DNA from: Metallosphaera yellowstonensis MK1
Lineage (GTDB): Archaea > Thermoproteota > Thermoprotei_A > Sulfolobales > Sulfolobaceae
Length of the DNA: 64,000 nt
Assembly (NCBI RefSeq): GCF_000243315.1
Contig: NZ_JH597761.1
Coordinates: 1,072,256-1,136,255 of the forward strand
Reading direction: 5' to 3'
The position numbers and the translations under genes were made by a program. Shown one piece after another: positions 55,849 to 64,000 of the stretch (the first letter of the stretch is position 1; each line of letters opens with the position of its first letter). The notes under the pieces are model-generated. The model was not told the origin of the DNA. It ran no database searches and saw nothing but the letters and a program-made list of their open reading frames with translations.

Positions 55849-57708
55849 TCAGAAGGGGGGAGAGGCCTGAGTGGGATTATAGAGGAGGTTGCCCAGGTAC
55901 GGATTATAGAATGGTATTGAGGGAGAAGCGGGGGATGACATCCAATAGGTCACCAACATGAAGGCTATCCCGAAGGCCAACACTACCGCGTAGTACGTCC
56001 ACCTGCTCACCCCATCCGTGACACTCAGCATGTTAGAAGCCCTTATCCCGAGGTAGGTGCCGAAGGCCATGACTGCCTCCATCACCAGTAGTACCCACCA
56101 TGCAGCCGCAGCGTTCAGGGGATCGTGACCCAGGGAGTGAAGGAAACTGCCCCAGAACGTGGAATATATCTGGGAGTTATGCATCCCGTAGCCGGTGGGA
56201 TTCAGTATCTCGTTGAGGATTAGAGGTGATCCCCCTAGGAACTTGGGCAAGTTCCTCACGAGGATCGAGGCGGCGAACACTGGTATCAAGGCGTAGGAGA
56301 TGCTTGTGAACCCCCACTTGAGAGGAACGCCCCTCCTCTCCTCGAACTTCGCAGCAATTAGCACAGCGAGGATAGGTACCAAGTTTATGGCGAAGTAATC
56401 TATAGGGTTGGGGTAACCGTCGTTGGAGTAACCGTAATTAGAGAGCCCAGGTACCAGCAACTTGGAGAACGAAGCCCACCCAGTCACATGGTTCAGCCAT
56501 TGGTCCATCATAGAGTAAAACGGAAGTGCGTTGAGGAACTGGAATAGGACGACACCGGTCAGTAAAGTCACCGACAGTGCCAGGTCGAATCTTTTCTTGC
56601 CGGTCATTAGGTCGCTGAGCCACGGGAACCTCTTTACCTGCCAATCTATGTTGTCGTGTGGACAGGCCTTGTAACAGTCAGAGGCCAACCCGCACATGGG
56701 CGAGTTCTCCTTGCTTCCAGGGGAGGCAAACCATGGACAACCGTGGTACTTATCGTTCCCTTTCATGCAATCCTTTGTGGTACACTTCTTGCATACCTCG
56801 GGGTCTCTGGCCCTAAAGGTTCCCAGCGGGGAGATCGTGGTGGTTATAGCTAGAGGTGCACTGAGGGGACAAATGGTCCTGCAGAAGGTCCTGTCTTGGA
56901 AAAGAAGGCTGATGAAGAGTTCCAACGCCCCTATGTATATCAACACTACGGAGGTGAGCATCGGGACACCAGGGCCTCCTATACCGTAGAACTCCTCCAT
57001 CCAGGTTAGCACCGAGAATCCGACCGCGGAGTAGAAGATAGTGGAGTACTTTATCGGCCACCTCAGGTCTAACCCTAGCTTCTTCCTCATCTTCTTCCAC
57101 GGATGAAGTCTGTGCACCCACTCCGCCTGGCCACTGAAGGGACAAGTTTGGCACCACGCCCTCCCGTTTGCCAGCCAGGTTAGGAGCCAGAGTAGCGGGA
57201 ACCAGAAGAGCCAGCTTATGTCTGATGCGAAGTTTACCAAGGAGATCCCAGCGGGGCCCAGCTTCTGATACCCTATCAGTCCAGTGACCATGACCACATA
57301 GAATATCACGAAACTTGGAAGGATTATAGCGAAGTGTGCCCAGGTTTGTTTAAATAACCAAGATACAAATCTAGTTATGGGGTTGGTACCCCTCAAAAGG
57401 GAGGGTCTATGTTCACAAATCTCCTTTCCAACCTCATCTGCTCTCTTCAATATCTCCCTGGGTGGTGTGACAAACACCCAGGAGTTAGTATGTGACTTAA
57501 CAAACATATCCAGTACTAAGTTCACTGCGAGCACTGTTAGTGCTGTGGTAAAGAGGAGTATTCCAGTCTCTATCATGAGTACATTTCGTAAAAGTATTGA
57601 AATTCCTGTGAAGGCTCCCGTTCCTACCGTGGATACTGCAGTGTAGAGGTTGAACTTCCTCTCTGCGTTTCTTATCCTTGAAGTTAGCTTATATTCTGCC
57701 CTCTGCAT
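55849..57708 (-). CDS. foxG: NapH/RnfD-like polyferredoxin membrane protein (FoxG-like)
   Basis: 619 residues, about 12 helices. Cytoplasmic Cys sites: [32 protein letters not shown] (NapH-type loops), then [20 protein letters not shown] and [18 protein letters not shown], which could hold two or more [4Fe-4S] clusters. A 100-residue N-terminal part with two helices precedes the first. It would pass electrons across or along the membrane, probably to the ferredoxin-CBS protein next door, in the uphill branch of iron oxidation. The symbol follows the Fe-S membrane gene of known fox clusters and is tentative. Confidence 0.75.
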   Translation of the reverse strand: MQRAEYKLTSRIRNAERKFNLYTAVSTVGTGAFTGISILLRNVLMIETGILLFTTALTVLAVNLVLDMFVKSHTNSWVFVTPPREILKRADEVGKEICEHRPSLLRGTNPITRFVSWLFKQTWAHFAIILPSFVIFYVVMVTGLIGYQKLGPAGISLVNFASDISWLFWFPLLWLLTWLANGRAWCQTCPFSGQAEWVHRLHPWKKMRKKLGLDLRWPIKYSTIFYSAVGFSVLTWMEEFYGIGGPGVPMLTSVVLIYIGALELFISLLFQDRTFCRTICPLSAPLAITTTISPLGTFRARDPEVCKKCTTKDCMKGNDKYHGCPWFASPGSKENSPMCGLASDCYKACPHDNIDWQVKRFPWLSDLMTGKKRFDLALSVTLLTGVVLFQFLNALPFYSMMDQWLNHVTGWASFSKLLVPGLSNYGYSNDGYPNPIDYFAINLVPILAVLIAAKFEERRGVPLKWGFTSISYALIPVFAASILVRNLPKFLGGSPLILNEILNPTGYGMHNSQIYSTFWGSFLHSLGHDPLNAAAAWWVLLVMEAVMAFGTYLGIRASNMLSVTDGVSRWTYYAVVLAFGIAFMLVTYWMSSPASPSIPFYNPYLGNLLYNPTQASPPF

Positions 57709-58081
57709 GGTCTCACCACATTTGTGTGAAATTTTACATGATTAAACATATTTACACACAACATGGTGACTTACAGTCGAGGATAGAATATATAAATATT
57801 TCTGTTATTTGTCAACTAACTTGAAGTTTGTTATTAAATAATTTAAACTTAACCCAAAGTTAGTAGGAAAAAATGTAATGTTAATTACAGATATATTTAT
57901 CGTGAGTGCTTTTCATGTTTATAAGCCAAAAATGACGCTGATGCTAATATATTCATAAGGAAGAACGACTTCTTATAAACATTAATAGGGTAGATCTATA
58001 TCGTAGTTAAAAATTGTACATCGCGATTGATGGAGGAGAGGATACCCTCACCCTTCCAAGGCCTAGAGAAGATCAGAGAAC
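57709..58081 (-). promoter_or_regulatory. AT-rich upstream region of the foxG-like operon with an inverted repeat
   Basis: About 370 bp without a gene. TTTGTGTGAAAT (57721-57732) and ATTTACACACAA (57749-57760) form an imperfect inverted repeat just upstream of the start, a possible regulator site. Several TATA-like runs (ATATAAATATTT near 57787-57799) lie further up. The adjacent RHH regulator gene (58082-58414) is a natural candidate to bind here. Confidence 0.4.
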
Positions 58082-58414
58082 TTAAGCCCTTATCGTGTTT
58101 CCCTTAATATCTTCTTGTTGGGTTATCTCTTCGACTATCAAGTATAGGGCGGTCCTCAGGACATCACTTTTCCGATACCCTCCTCCCATCTCTTTGATAT
58201 AGGAATTAATCCTCTCCTGGAGTTCCTGTGGCAACTTGACCGTGACCACAATCAGCGGCTCCCCTCCTTCCAGCCTCCTTGGAACCTGCCTCTGCTCCAA
58301 TATCTGCTCCACCTTTCTCCTTATAAGGGGAGAAAGACTGTAGCCCTTACTTTCCACAAACTTCCACAGGATCTCGGCCTTACTCTTCTCTACTTTAAAT
58401 GAGTTGACTTTCAT
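58082..58414 (-). CDS. Ribbon-helix-helix transcriptional regulator
   Basis: 110 residues. The C-terminal half PLIVVTVKLPQELQERINSY, IKEMGGGYRKSDVLRTALYL is a CopG/Arc-type RHH (basic strand, two helices). The N-terminal half (EILWKFVESKGYSLSPLIRR, KVEQILEQRQVP) looks like a second helical segment, perhaps for ligand or dimer contacts. TATTATGTATTTATAAATTT upstream (58429-58450) is a strong TATA region. Monocistronic, upstream of and co-directional with the foxG-like operon. Confidence 0.75.
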   Translation of the reverse strand: MKVNSFKVEKSKAEILWKFVESKGYSLSPLIRRKVEQILEQRQVPRRLEGGEPLIVVTVKLPQELQERINSYIKEMGGGYRKSDVLRTALYLIVEEITQQEDIKGNTIRA

Positions 58415-58499
58415 GATGGTATTATTGGTATTATGTATTTATAAATTTTTATAAAGGAAGGGGGGATCGACGGGGTGTAAAACCAAGCCCCTTCCAGGG

Positions 58500-58757
58500 G
58501 CAGGGATGTGCCATTCGTACGATTTTAAGCTTCTAATCCCTCTTCATCTCAAGATTTTCTCCTCAGGTCGACACCTCTGGGAGTGGGAGCCGACCTCTCC
58601 CGCGATGCCTGGGGAGAGGATGACGAGGAGACCACTTCACCTGTACAGGAACTTCACGTCCCACCTAGTCGAGACACTCCACGAACTAGGCATGTCCACG
58701 ATCTACTTGGGTCACCCCTTAAACGTGGCACGTGACAACTGCAACAAGTGCATGTCA
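58500..58757 (+). pseudogene. TnpB internal fragment
   Basis: From about 58610 the plus strand reads RRPLHLYRNFTSHLVETLHE, LGMSTIYLGHPLNVARDN, a segment typical of IS200/IS605 TnpB between RuvC-II and the zinc finger. It is cut by the decayed ISC1217-like element at 58758. GGGGCAGGGATGTGCC near 58497 may be the start of the relic. Confidence 0.6.
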
Positions 58758-59846
58758 CAGCAGTCATGGGACTTTAACGTAACTTAATGATTTTCATCAT
58801 CCCCGGCGGTCCGCCTAAAGGGCGCTCGAGAGCCTGAGGAACGCCTCCACGCTCCCCAGGTTCAGCTCCCCTACCAGCTCTCTGACGACGTTGTTGATGG
58901 TGAAGATCGTGAGGTAGCCCTGAAGCGTCTCCCTCCTCCAGAAGGACGAGTCCCAGGGCCTTGACGTCCCTTGGAGGTCCTCGATCTCCCACACGACAGG
59001 GCTCCTCCCCGCTGAGCGAGAGGTCGGTGGTGTAGAGGTACCTGGCGTGTGTCCCGGAGTCACGTTTACGTTCCCGGACTAGCAACTTCACCGTTATCAC
59101 TCGGCCTCCCAGGGTCAGGTCGGCGTAGTAGACTCCGGGGGTCTCCCACTGGGAGGTCTTCCTCGAGGGTGTCCTGGCCGACCCTGAGCTCGGTTGGACT
59201 TGAGCCTTGACACCACGTTGTCCGTCACGAGCTTCTCGGACCAGTACTGGGGTCGAAGACTACCCTGGACACGCGGAAGGACTCCTTGAACACGTCCAAC
59301 ATCTGGCCACGTCGATCTCGGTCTTGAACTCGTTGACCCTCACAAATCCAACATCTTCCTCACGGCGTAGGGGAAACCATGAACGTCCTGCTTGAGGTCC
59401 ACTATGGCTACCGTGAGGAGCTTGGCCCTCTCGAACCTCCCGTGGGCGTGGCAGCAGGTCCAGTGGTTCTCAGGGGTTCACGTCCCCCTGGAGCCTTGCT
59501 GTCACGGTGTCGTCTATGATGACAGGTCCCTTCACCAGCCTGACAGGACCTCCACGCGTCGTCAAGTTCTCCCAACGCCCCATCAATTCACGTTCCAACC
59601 CGAACGTCTCGGCCGCGTTCCTCACGCTGGCCCTCCCACATACCAGGACCATGAGGATCAGTGCCAGTTAACCTTCCTGCTCCTCCCGTTCCTCCTGACC
59701 ACGCCCAGCCTGTTTACCGCCCTGACCAGCCTCTCCCTAGCGAACTCGATCAGTCCTTCCGCACCTTTTCAGCAGGACGACGTCGAAAAACTTCTCGCAA
59801 TACCGACTTCCCCGTATTACCTCCCTAAGATTCCCATAACTGCTGA
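58758..59846 (-). mobile_element. ISC1217-like insertion sequence, most decayed copy
   Basis: Ends CAGCAGTCATGGGACTTTAA (58758) and AAGATTCCCATAACTGCTG (to 59846). 1089 bp, about 130 bp shorter than the intact copy. Minus-strand blocks such as VKLLVRERKRDSG, LYTTDLSLSGEE and LLEEGD/SFWRRETLQGYLTI occur in different frames. No target duplication remains. Confidence 0.85.
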
Positions 59847-59849
59847 ATT

Positions 59850-59868
59850 GAAGTAGCCCACAAAGCTG
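59850..59868. repeat. Solo right end of the ISC1058-like/mini-element family
   Basis: TTGAAGTAGCCCACAAAGC directly beside the decayed ISC1217-like element equals the right end of the mini-element at 36564-36693. No left end was found, so the ISC1217-like element likely inserted into, or recombined with, such an element. Confidence 0.6.
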
Positions 59869-60028
59869 CAGGACTCACTAAAACTTCAACTTCGTCTTCC
59901 TTTTAACCTTGGCAATGGTTCAAGGGTGTTAGATTTAAATCCAGTTTGCTAGATTTTGTCCCTCAAATAAAAATAGGCCACTATTGAGAACTAATGGACT
60001 CTCTACTGAAAAACAAAAAGATTGAAGT

Positions 60029-60391
60029 TTATCTGAACCTTCTCCTGGGTTCGTCCTCAACTACCTTATCGGAAAGGTTATTCTGCGTGTTAACTTCGAA
60101 TGAACCCTGAGTCTCAACTAGTTTACCTTCCCGACCCAAGGTCAATCTCATGGAACCTCTATGGACGGAAACGAAGCCGTCCTCTATGGCGAATACCTTT
60201 CCTTGCGTCACCTTAGGTATATTTGAGTCCCACACGCTCATAAGGATTGCCCCAGTCTCATCTCCGACAAGGACATCCATAACCTGGTGGGAAGAACCAT
60301 CCTTCCCTATCACGTTCCTTTTCTCACCCAGACTAACTACCTTTACTACTACGTCAGCCCTCCTTCTAGGGGCTAAGTCTTTCACTTTCAA
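60029..60391 (-). CDS. ssb: Single-stranded DNA-binding protein (OB fold), crenarchaeal type
   Basis: 120 residues: one OB fold (VKDLAPRRRADVVVKVVSLG, VMDVLVGDETGAILMSVWDS, VFAIEDGFVSVHRGSMRLTL) and an acidic/basic tail ending EPRRRFR. The ...VGDETG...W motif is that of Sulfolobus SSB, but the C-terminal glycine/arginine tail is much shorter, so this is either a divergent SSB or a paralogue. Cytoplasmic, DNA repair/replication. Monocistronic. Confidence 0.75.
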   Translation of the reverse strand: MKVKDLAPRRRADVVVKVVSLGEKRNVIGKDGSSHQVMDVLVGDETGAILMSVWDSNIPKVTQGKVFAIEDGFVSVHRGSMRLTLGREGKLVETQGSFEVNTQNNLSDKVVEDEPRRRFR

Positions 60392-60563
60392 ACTTTTTCC
60401 ACTGAGTCTAAGTAGGGAACAGTGTATATTAAATTCTTGCTAACTGTTCGCCCTTCGAGAATAGTTTTCATCTATATGACAAATATCTTAAACGCGAACT
60501 TTTCGTCGGATCCTGAAACCCCTAGGTTTATTAAATGACTGCTCTTATCTAACATGTGAAAAC

Positions 60564-61487
60564 ATGTCCAAGGTAGGATTCATAGGAGTAGGCAAGATAG
60601 GACAGACCATAGTCTACTCGTCGATAGTGAGTGGAGCTGTGGATGAGGCGGTGATTTATGATATAATTCCCGAACTTCCCGAAAAATTTGAACATGAGCT
60701 TAGACACGCCTTCGCAACTAAAGGGATAAAGACCGAAATCCTTGGAACCAATAACCTAGACGACGTGGCAGGGATGGACATGGTAGTGATCTCGGCAGGA
60801 AAACCGAGGAAGCCGGGCATGAGCAGGAGGGACTTATTCGTTGATAATGCCAAGATAATGATGGATTTGGCAGGTAAGCTTGCCCCTAAGAACCCAGGGG
60901 CCATCTACCTCATGGTCGCGAACCCCGTGGACATGATGGCCTCGGTCTTCATGAAGTACTCGAAAGAGTACACGATAAGCACCGGTGACCAAGTGGAGAC
61001 CATGAGGATGAGGTCGTACATAGCCAAGAAACTTAAAGTTCCTGTGACCCAGGTGGATGGGTTCGTCGGCGGTGAACACGGGGAAGATGCGGTAGTTCTA
61101 TGGAGCACTGTGAAGGTTAAGGGAAAACCCATCGATAACTTCAACATCAATAAACAGGAAGTAGAGGACTACGTGAAAAAGATACCCGGAGAGATAATCA
61201 GAGTCATGGGAGGTACCACTTGGGGACCTGGGACCATAATAGCTGACATCATAAAGGCTGTGTCTCTAAACGAGAACAGAGTCATGAGTATAGCAACTCC
61301 CAGACAGTATGAGGGACAGATAATACACGTCAGCTCACCCATAGTAGTGAGTTCCAGCATAGGGCCTAGTCTTGAGACTCTACTGGACGAGAAGGATAGA
61401 TGGCACCTCAACTCTGCCATGAAGGACTTCTATGAGGCCTACATGGAGAACATGAAACAGTTAGAGCAATCCCTGAAGCCAACCTAA
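60564..61487 (+). CDS. mdh: Malate dehydrogenase (LDH/MDH family)
   Basis: 307 residues. [20 protein letters not shown] (Rossmann, GxGxxG), [20 protein letters not shown] (substrate Arg), [13 protein letters not shown], and [16 protein letters not shown] (catalytic His). The [11 protein letters not shown] loop with two Arg favours malate/oxaloacetate over lactate. NAD(P) choice cannot be fixed. Works in the TCA cycle or the 3-hydroxypropionate/4-hydroxybutyrate carbon network. Promoter TTTATTAAATG is about 35 nt upstream. Confidence 0.85.
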   Translation: MSKVGFIGVGKIGQTIVYSSIVSGAVDEAVIYDIIPELPEKFEHELRHAFATKGIKTEILGTNNLDDVAGMDMVVISAGKPRKPGMSRRDLFVDNAKIMMDLAGKLAPKNPGAIYLMVANPVDMMASVFMKYSKEYTISTGDQVETMRMRSYIAKKLKVPVTQVDGFVGGEHGEDAVVLWSTVKVKGKPIDNFNINKQEVEDYVKKIPGEIIRVMGGTTWGPGTIIADIIKAVSLNENRVMSIATPRQYEGQIIHVSSPIVVSSSIGPSLETLLDEKDRWHLNSAMKDFYEAYMENMKQLEQSLKPT

Positions 61488-61766
61488 CCTTTACGACCCC
61501 ACCCGTTTTCGTTTTAACCTGAGGGAAGAGTACTGCGCAAGGTTTTCCGTTTCAAGTCGCCTCCATGAGAAGAGGTTTTAACGTTAAAAGTTGTTGGAAT
61601 CCCCCTTTACTCGGAGATGAGATTAAAGGGAAAATCCATGTATCTTCTGTCGACGTCAGGGAGATCTTTAGCTAAGCATGTTGATTGATCTATAATTTAT
61701 GCCAGAAATCGTCCTAGGAGGGATAAAAGGAAATAACGTGAGAACAAAGAACATCCCTATGCCACC

Positions 61767-62246
61767 TCAGTTTATGGCCTCAGCCGTCACTGACGGGGAA
61801 ATAATGAGGCTGCCTGAGCTCAAGGTTATATGGGGGAAGCTTATTATGACCTGAGCGTTCTCCGTCGGACCTACTAAGAGGTCCTTTCCTGCAACGAAGT
61901 GTATCTTAAACACGTTACTGGGCACCGTGACGGAGAATCCAGATAGCGAGGCCGTTGCGTTAGATATGTAGAGGAACACCTCGTTATACTTACCGGCAGG
62001 TATCCTGGCTGAGGCCAGGAGTGTTAGGTTCGAGCTCAACTTGAAAGTGATCGTTTTGTTGGACACGGTGACCCAACTACCGTTGACTGCGTGGAGCATT
62101 ATGGAAGTAACTGTTAGATATATTGAGAGACCCGAGGGGGCGTCCTGAACGTACACCGATACGTTACCAGTTGTTCCGTATATATACCCAAGATATCCTC
62201 CTACAACCAGGACTATGACCACGAGTCCGAGGATCCAAGTCTTCAT
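61767..62246 (-). CDS. Extracellular DUF4382-like protein with N-terminal anchor
   Basis: 159 residues. N-terminal helix (MKTWILGLVVIVLVVGGYLG), then a beta-rich domain: GNVSVYVQDAPSGLSIYLTV, SIMLHAVNGSWVTVSNKTI, RIPAGKYNEVFLYISNATAS, FPHITLSSGSLIISPSVTAE. The order DAPS...V....H...G.W......K.....LPAGKYN.V matches DUF4382 carbohydrate-binding-like domains. No enzyme residues. Single gene. Confidence 0.65.
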   Translation of the reverse strand: MKTWILGLVVIVLVVGGYLGYIYGTTGNVSVYVQDAPSGLSIYLTVTSIMLHAVNGSWVTVSNKTITFKLSSNLTLLASARIPAGKYNEVFLYISNATASLSGFSVTVPSNVFKIHFVAGKDLLVGPTENAQVIISFPHITLSSGSLIISPSVTAEAIN

Positions 62247-62450
62247 TGATACTTACAAGTTCACGTAAATTAAAAAATTTCTCCAGAGATCTTCACTTTT
62301 TCCGCATTATTGCCATAATAATTCCTAAGAACGCGAGACCTGACCGTGCAAGAAAATGACAGCTCTCGTAGTCTCGCATCAGTTTAGATCCTCACCTGGA
62401 GGTGAAGAATATAGAGAAATTAATCGCAGGAGTGTTGATGGCAAGAGAAG

Positions 62451-63641
62451 TCATGAAGTGGGAAGAGTGGAGACCTTTAACGTCTCAGGACCTATAGCCA
62501 GTCCTATCATTGATAATAGAGCTCCCACTGCCAGTATGACAGTGGCTGACATGGAGACTGGCATAGCTCCAGATAACTGCGAGATGAAGAGTTGCGTGAA
62601 CCCGGCCACTATGAATGCCCCGTTGTACGAGAATCCCACTCCCGTGGCTCTGCTGAAGGTGGCGAACCTCTCTGCCAGATAGGACGGAGTTATGGCTGAT
62701 GCCAGGTTAATTCCGAAACCGAAGATCACCATCGAGAGAAGGGATGGATGTCCAGATGCGTAGAACCAGATGGCTGTGAGTAACCCCACGGCCACGCCTG
62801 CAATCCCCATGGCCTTCCTCCCCACGAAATCCGAGAGGAACCCCGAGAACAACATGGACGGAATCCCTACAACGTTCATGACCAAGGCAAGGAGACCGTA
62901 AACCTGAGGCTTGAGGTGAAGGACTTCGCCAAGGTAGACTGGAATAAATTGGGGGCCTGCGTATATCATGACCCAAAAACCTACCATCACCAGGAGGGTC
63001 TGTATCAAGGGTGAAAGGCCCTTCAGTGGGTATTGTTTGGGAGCTTCCAGATATATCCTAGGCTCTGAGACCTTAGCCCTTATGACGAGGGCGAGTATTG
63101 CGGGTATGACTCCCACGAAGTAAATCACCCTCCAACCGTTCACGGCGAAACCTGGGCTCCTGGCCAGGTTCGTGAAGAGGAGGTCAACCAGTACGAAACC
63201 TAGTAGAGTTCCTGATTGCATTAGCCCCGAGTAGAGACCCCTCCTCGAACTGACACTCTCCATGGCAAGAGTAAATGAACTGGAGACGTCTCCCCCTATG
63301 AACATTCCCTGTACGACTCTTAGTAGAGATACTATGACGGGTGCCAATATCCCTATTTGATAATACCCTGGTAGTAAACCCGTGAGGCCTATAGATAGGG
63401 AATAGCCCAAAACGGTAACTATTAAGGCCTTCTTCCTCCCCTGAAGGTCGGCCAGCATTCCGAACAGTAAACCTCCAAGGGGCCTCGACACCACAGTGAA
63501 AATGATGGGTAAGACTGCTCCCAGTAGACCGAAGGTGGGATAGAAGACCTTTTCCAGTATCGTTGCAGTGATCACTACTGCCCCTAGGTCGTAGGAGTCC
63601 ATGACCCAGGATAAATACGCTCCTATGAAGTTGGACCTCAT
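62451..63641 (-). CDS. MFS transporter (metabolite:H+ symporter type)
   Basis: 396 residues with 12 helices. [20 protein letters not shown] in helix 1, [20 protein letters not shown] (motif A between helices 2 and 3), and [20 protein letters not shown] (second motif A). This is the SP/MHS branch that imports organic acids, aromatic acids or sugars with protons. TTTTTTAAATTTC upstream (63660-63672, minus) is the TATA box. Substrate not deducible. Confidence 0.8.
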   Translation of the reverse strand: MRSNFIGAYLSWVMDSYDLGAVVITATILEKVFYPTFGLLGAVLPIIFTVVSRPLGGLLFGMLADLQGRKKALIVTVLGYSLSIGLTGLLPGYYQIGILAPVIVSLLRVVQGMFIGGDVSSSFTLAMESVSSRRGLYSGLMQSGTLLGFVLVDLLFTNLARSPGFAVNGWRVIYFVGVIPAILALVIRAKVSEPRIYLEAPKQYPLKGLSPLIQTLLVMVGFWVMIYAGPQFIPVYLGEVLHLKPQVYGLLALVMNVVGIPSMLFSGFLSDFVGRKAMGIAGVAVGLLTAIWFYASGHPSLLSMVIFGFGINLASAITPSYLAERFATFSRATGVGFSYNGAFIVAGFTQLFISQLSGAMPVSMSATVILAVGALLSMIGLAIGPETLKVSTLPTS

Positions 63642-63713
63642 AAAGGCGAAAATTCAGTAGAAATTTAAAAAATTAAGTATATGCCTTTTAGGAGAACTAA
63701 TTTAACGGGTTTG

Positions 63714-64000
63714 TCATCTTCTCCTCAAGATGAGTACTACAGCAAACACGATCACTACAACAACCACTATCCCAACTATCAGTGTGGTATTGAGCCCTCC
63801 TCCGGTAGTGGGCGGAGCTGGTGGACTGCTCTGATTTGTATGCTTAGAGGTATTGCTCGGTGTAGTCGTCGACGTAGTGTTGGTCTTGGTTGGTGGGGAC
63901 ACTTGAGTCGGCTTAACAGCAGTGAAGGTGATGGAAGACTCCTTCTCCAACTGTACTCCCTGAGGCGTCACAGAGTAAGTGCTCACAGTGACGGTGTAAC
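63714..64000 (-). CDS. C-terminal part of a cell-surface protein, runs off the window
   Basis: The frame enters at the right edge (YTVTVSTYSVTPQGVQLEKE) and ends with a Thr/Ser/Pro stalk (TNTTSTTTPSNTSKHTNQ), a glycine linker, one helix (TLIVGIVVVVVIVFAVVLIL) and RRR. This is the stalk-and-anchor end of a thermopsin-like, solute-binding or S-layer-associated protein. The internal ATG/GTG is not taken as start because the reading frame stays open to the edge. Confidence 0.6.
   Translation of the reverse strand, partial: YTVTVSTYSVTPQGVQLEKESSITFTAVKPTQVSPPTKTNTTSTTTPSNTSKHTNQSSPPAPPTTGGGLNTTLIVGIVVVVVIVFAVVLILRRR

Noticed and set aside
59207-59856. Plus-strand frames of 60-150 residues
   Set aside because: Antisense to the decayed ISC1217-like transposase.

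Overview
The window looks like the chromosome of an acidophilic, iron- and sulfur-oxidising member of the Sulfolobales, most like Metallosphaera. The reasons are a fox (ferrous iron oxidation) gene cluster with two foxA genes, a cbsAB-soxLN-odsN cytochrome operon, archaeal four-subunit pyruvate:ferredoxin oxidoreductase, the Ahb haem route, a CDC48 ATPase, a simple OB-fold SSB, and insertion sequences of Sulfolobales type (ISH3, ISC1058-like, ISC1217-like, IS256, IS607 and TnpB relics). Genus is inferred from gene content and order only.

Layout. 1-2.6 kb: wrecked IS607 element, a radical-SAM gene scrap, and an ISH3-family IS. 2.6-6.6 kb: minus-strand operon U32 protein - metallo-hydrolase - ahbD - ahbC (siroheme-derived haem). 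6.9-7.4 kb: small Cys-containing putative regulator, with a paralogue at 40.2 kb. 7.8-10.6 kb: porGDAB. 10.6-11.5 kb: decayed tnpB. 11.6-24.2 kb: a plasma-membrane-type P-type ATPase gene whose two ends survive (11581-12107 and 23937-24232) while its middle is replaced by about 11.8 kb of inserted DNA. That insert holds an ISC1058-like IS, an ISC1217-like IS, and a GC-rich segment with two truncated RecF/SMC-like ATPases, a membrane protein, a molybdopterin sulfur/tetrathionate-type reductase and an unusual NrfD::Fe-S fusion. A frameshifted HUH-type Rep gene with iteron-like repeats and a perfect-arm palindrome follows, suggesting a captured plasmid.

24.4-29.8 kb: cbsA, cbsB, soxL, soxN and odsN, a bc1-like complex with a pseudoperiplasmic cytochrome b558/566. 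30-32.9 kb: M20 hydrolase, formyl-THF cyclo-ligase family protein and ureohydrolase. 33.4-57.7 kb: fox region: CBS protein, two foxA, two small membrane proteins, foxB, foxC, foxD, several multi-pass membrane proteins, then (after CDC48 and an IS256 relic) a ferredoxin-CBS protein and a NapH-like polyferredoxin membrane protein. Together these would take electrons from Fe(II) outside the cell to a terminal oxidase and, uphill, to quinone or ferredoxin. 58-64 kb: RHH regulator, SSB, malate dehydrogenase, secreted proteins and an MFS transporter.

Mobile DNA is the second theme. A family of 64-bp mini-elements (five copies) carries the same ends as the ISC1217-like IS and shows 6-7-bp target duplications. 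A second mini-element family (about 127-130 bp) carries the ends of the ISC1058-like IS; one copy has a 64-bp element nested in it with a clean 7-bp duplication. The two foxA genes look like a gene-conversion mosaic. No tRNA, rRNA or CRISPR array was seen.
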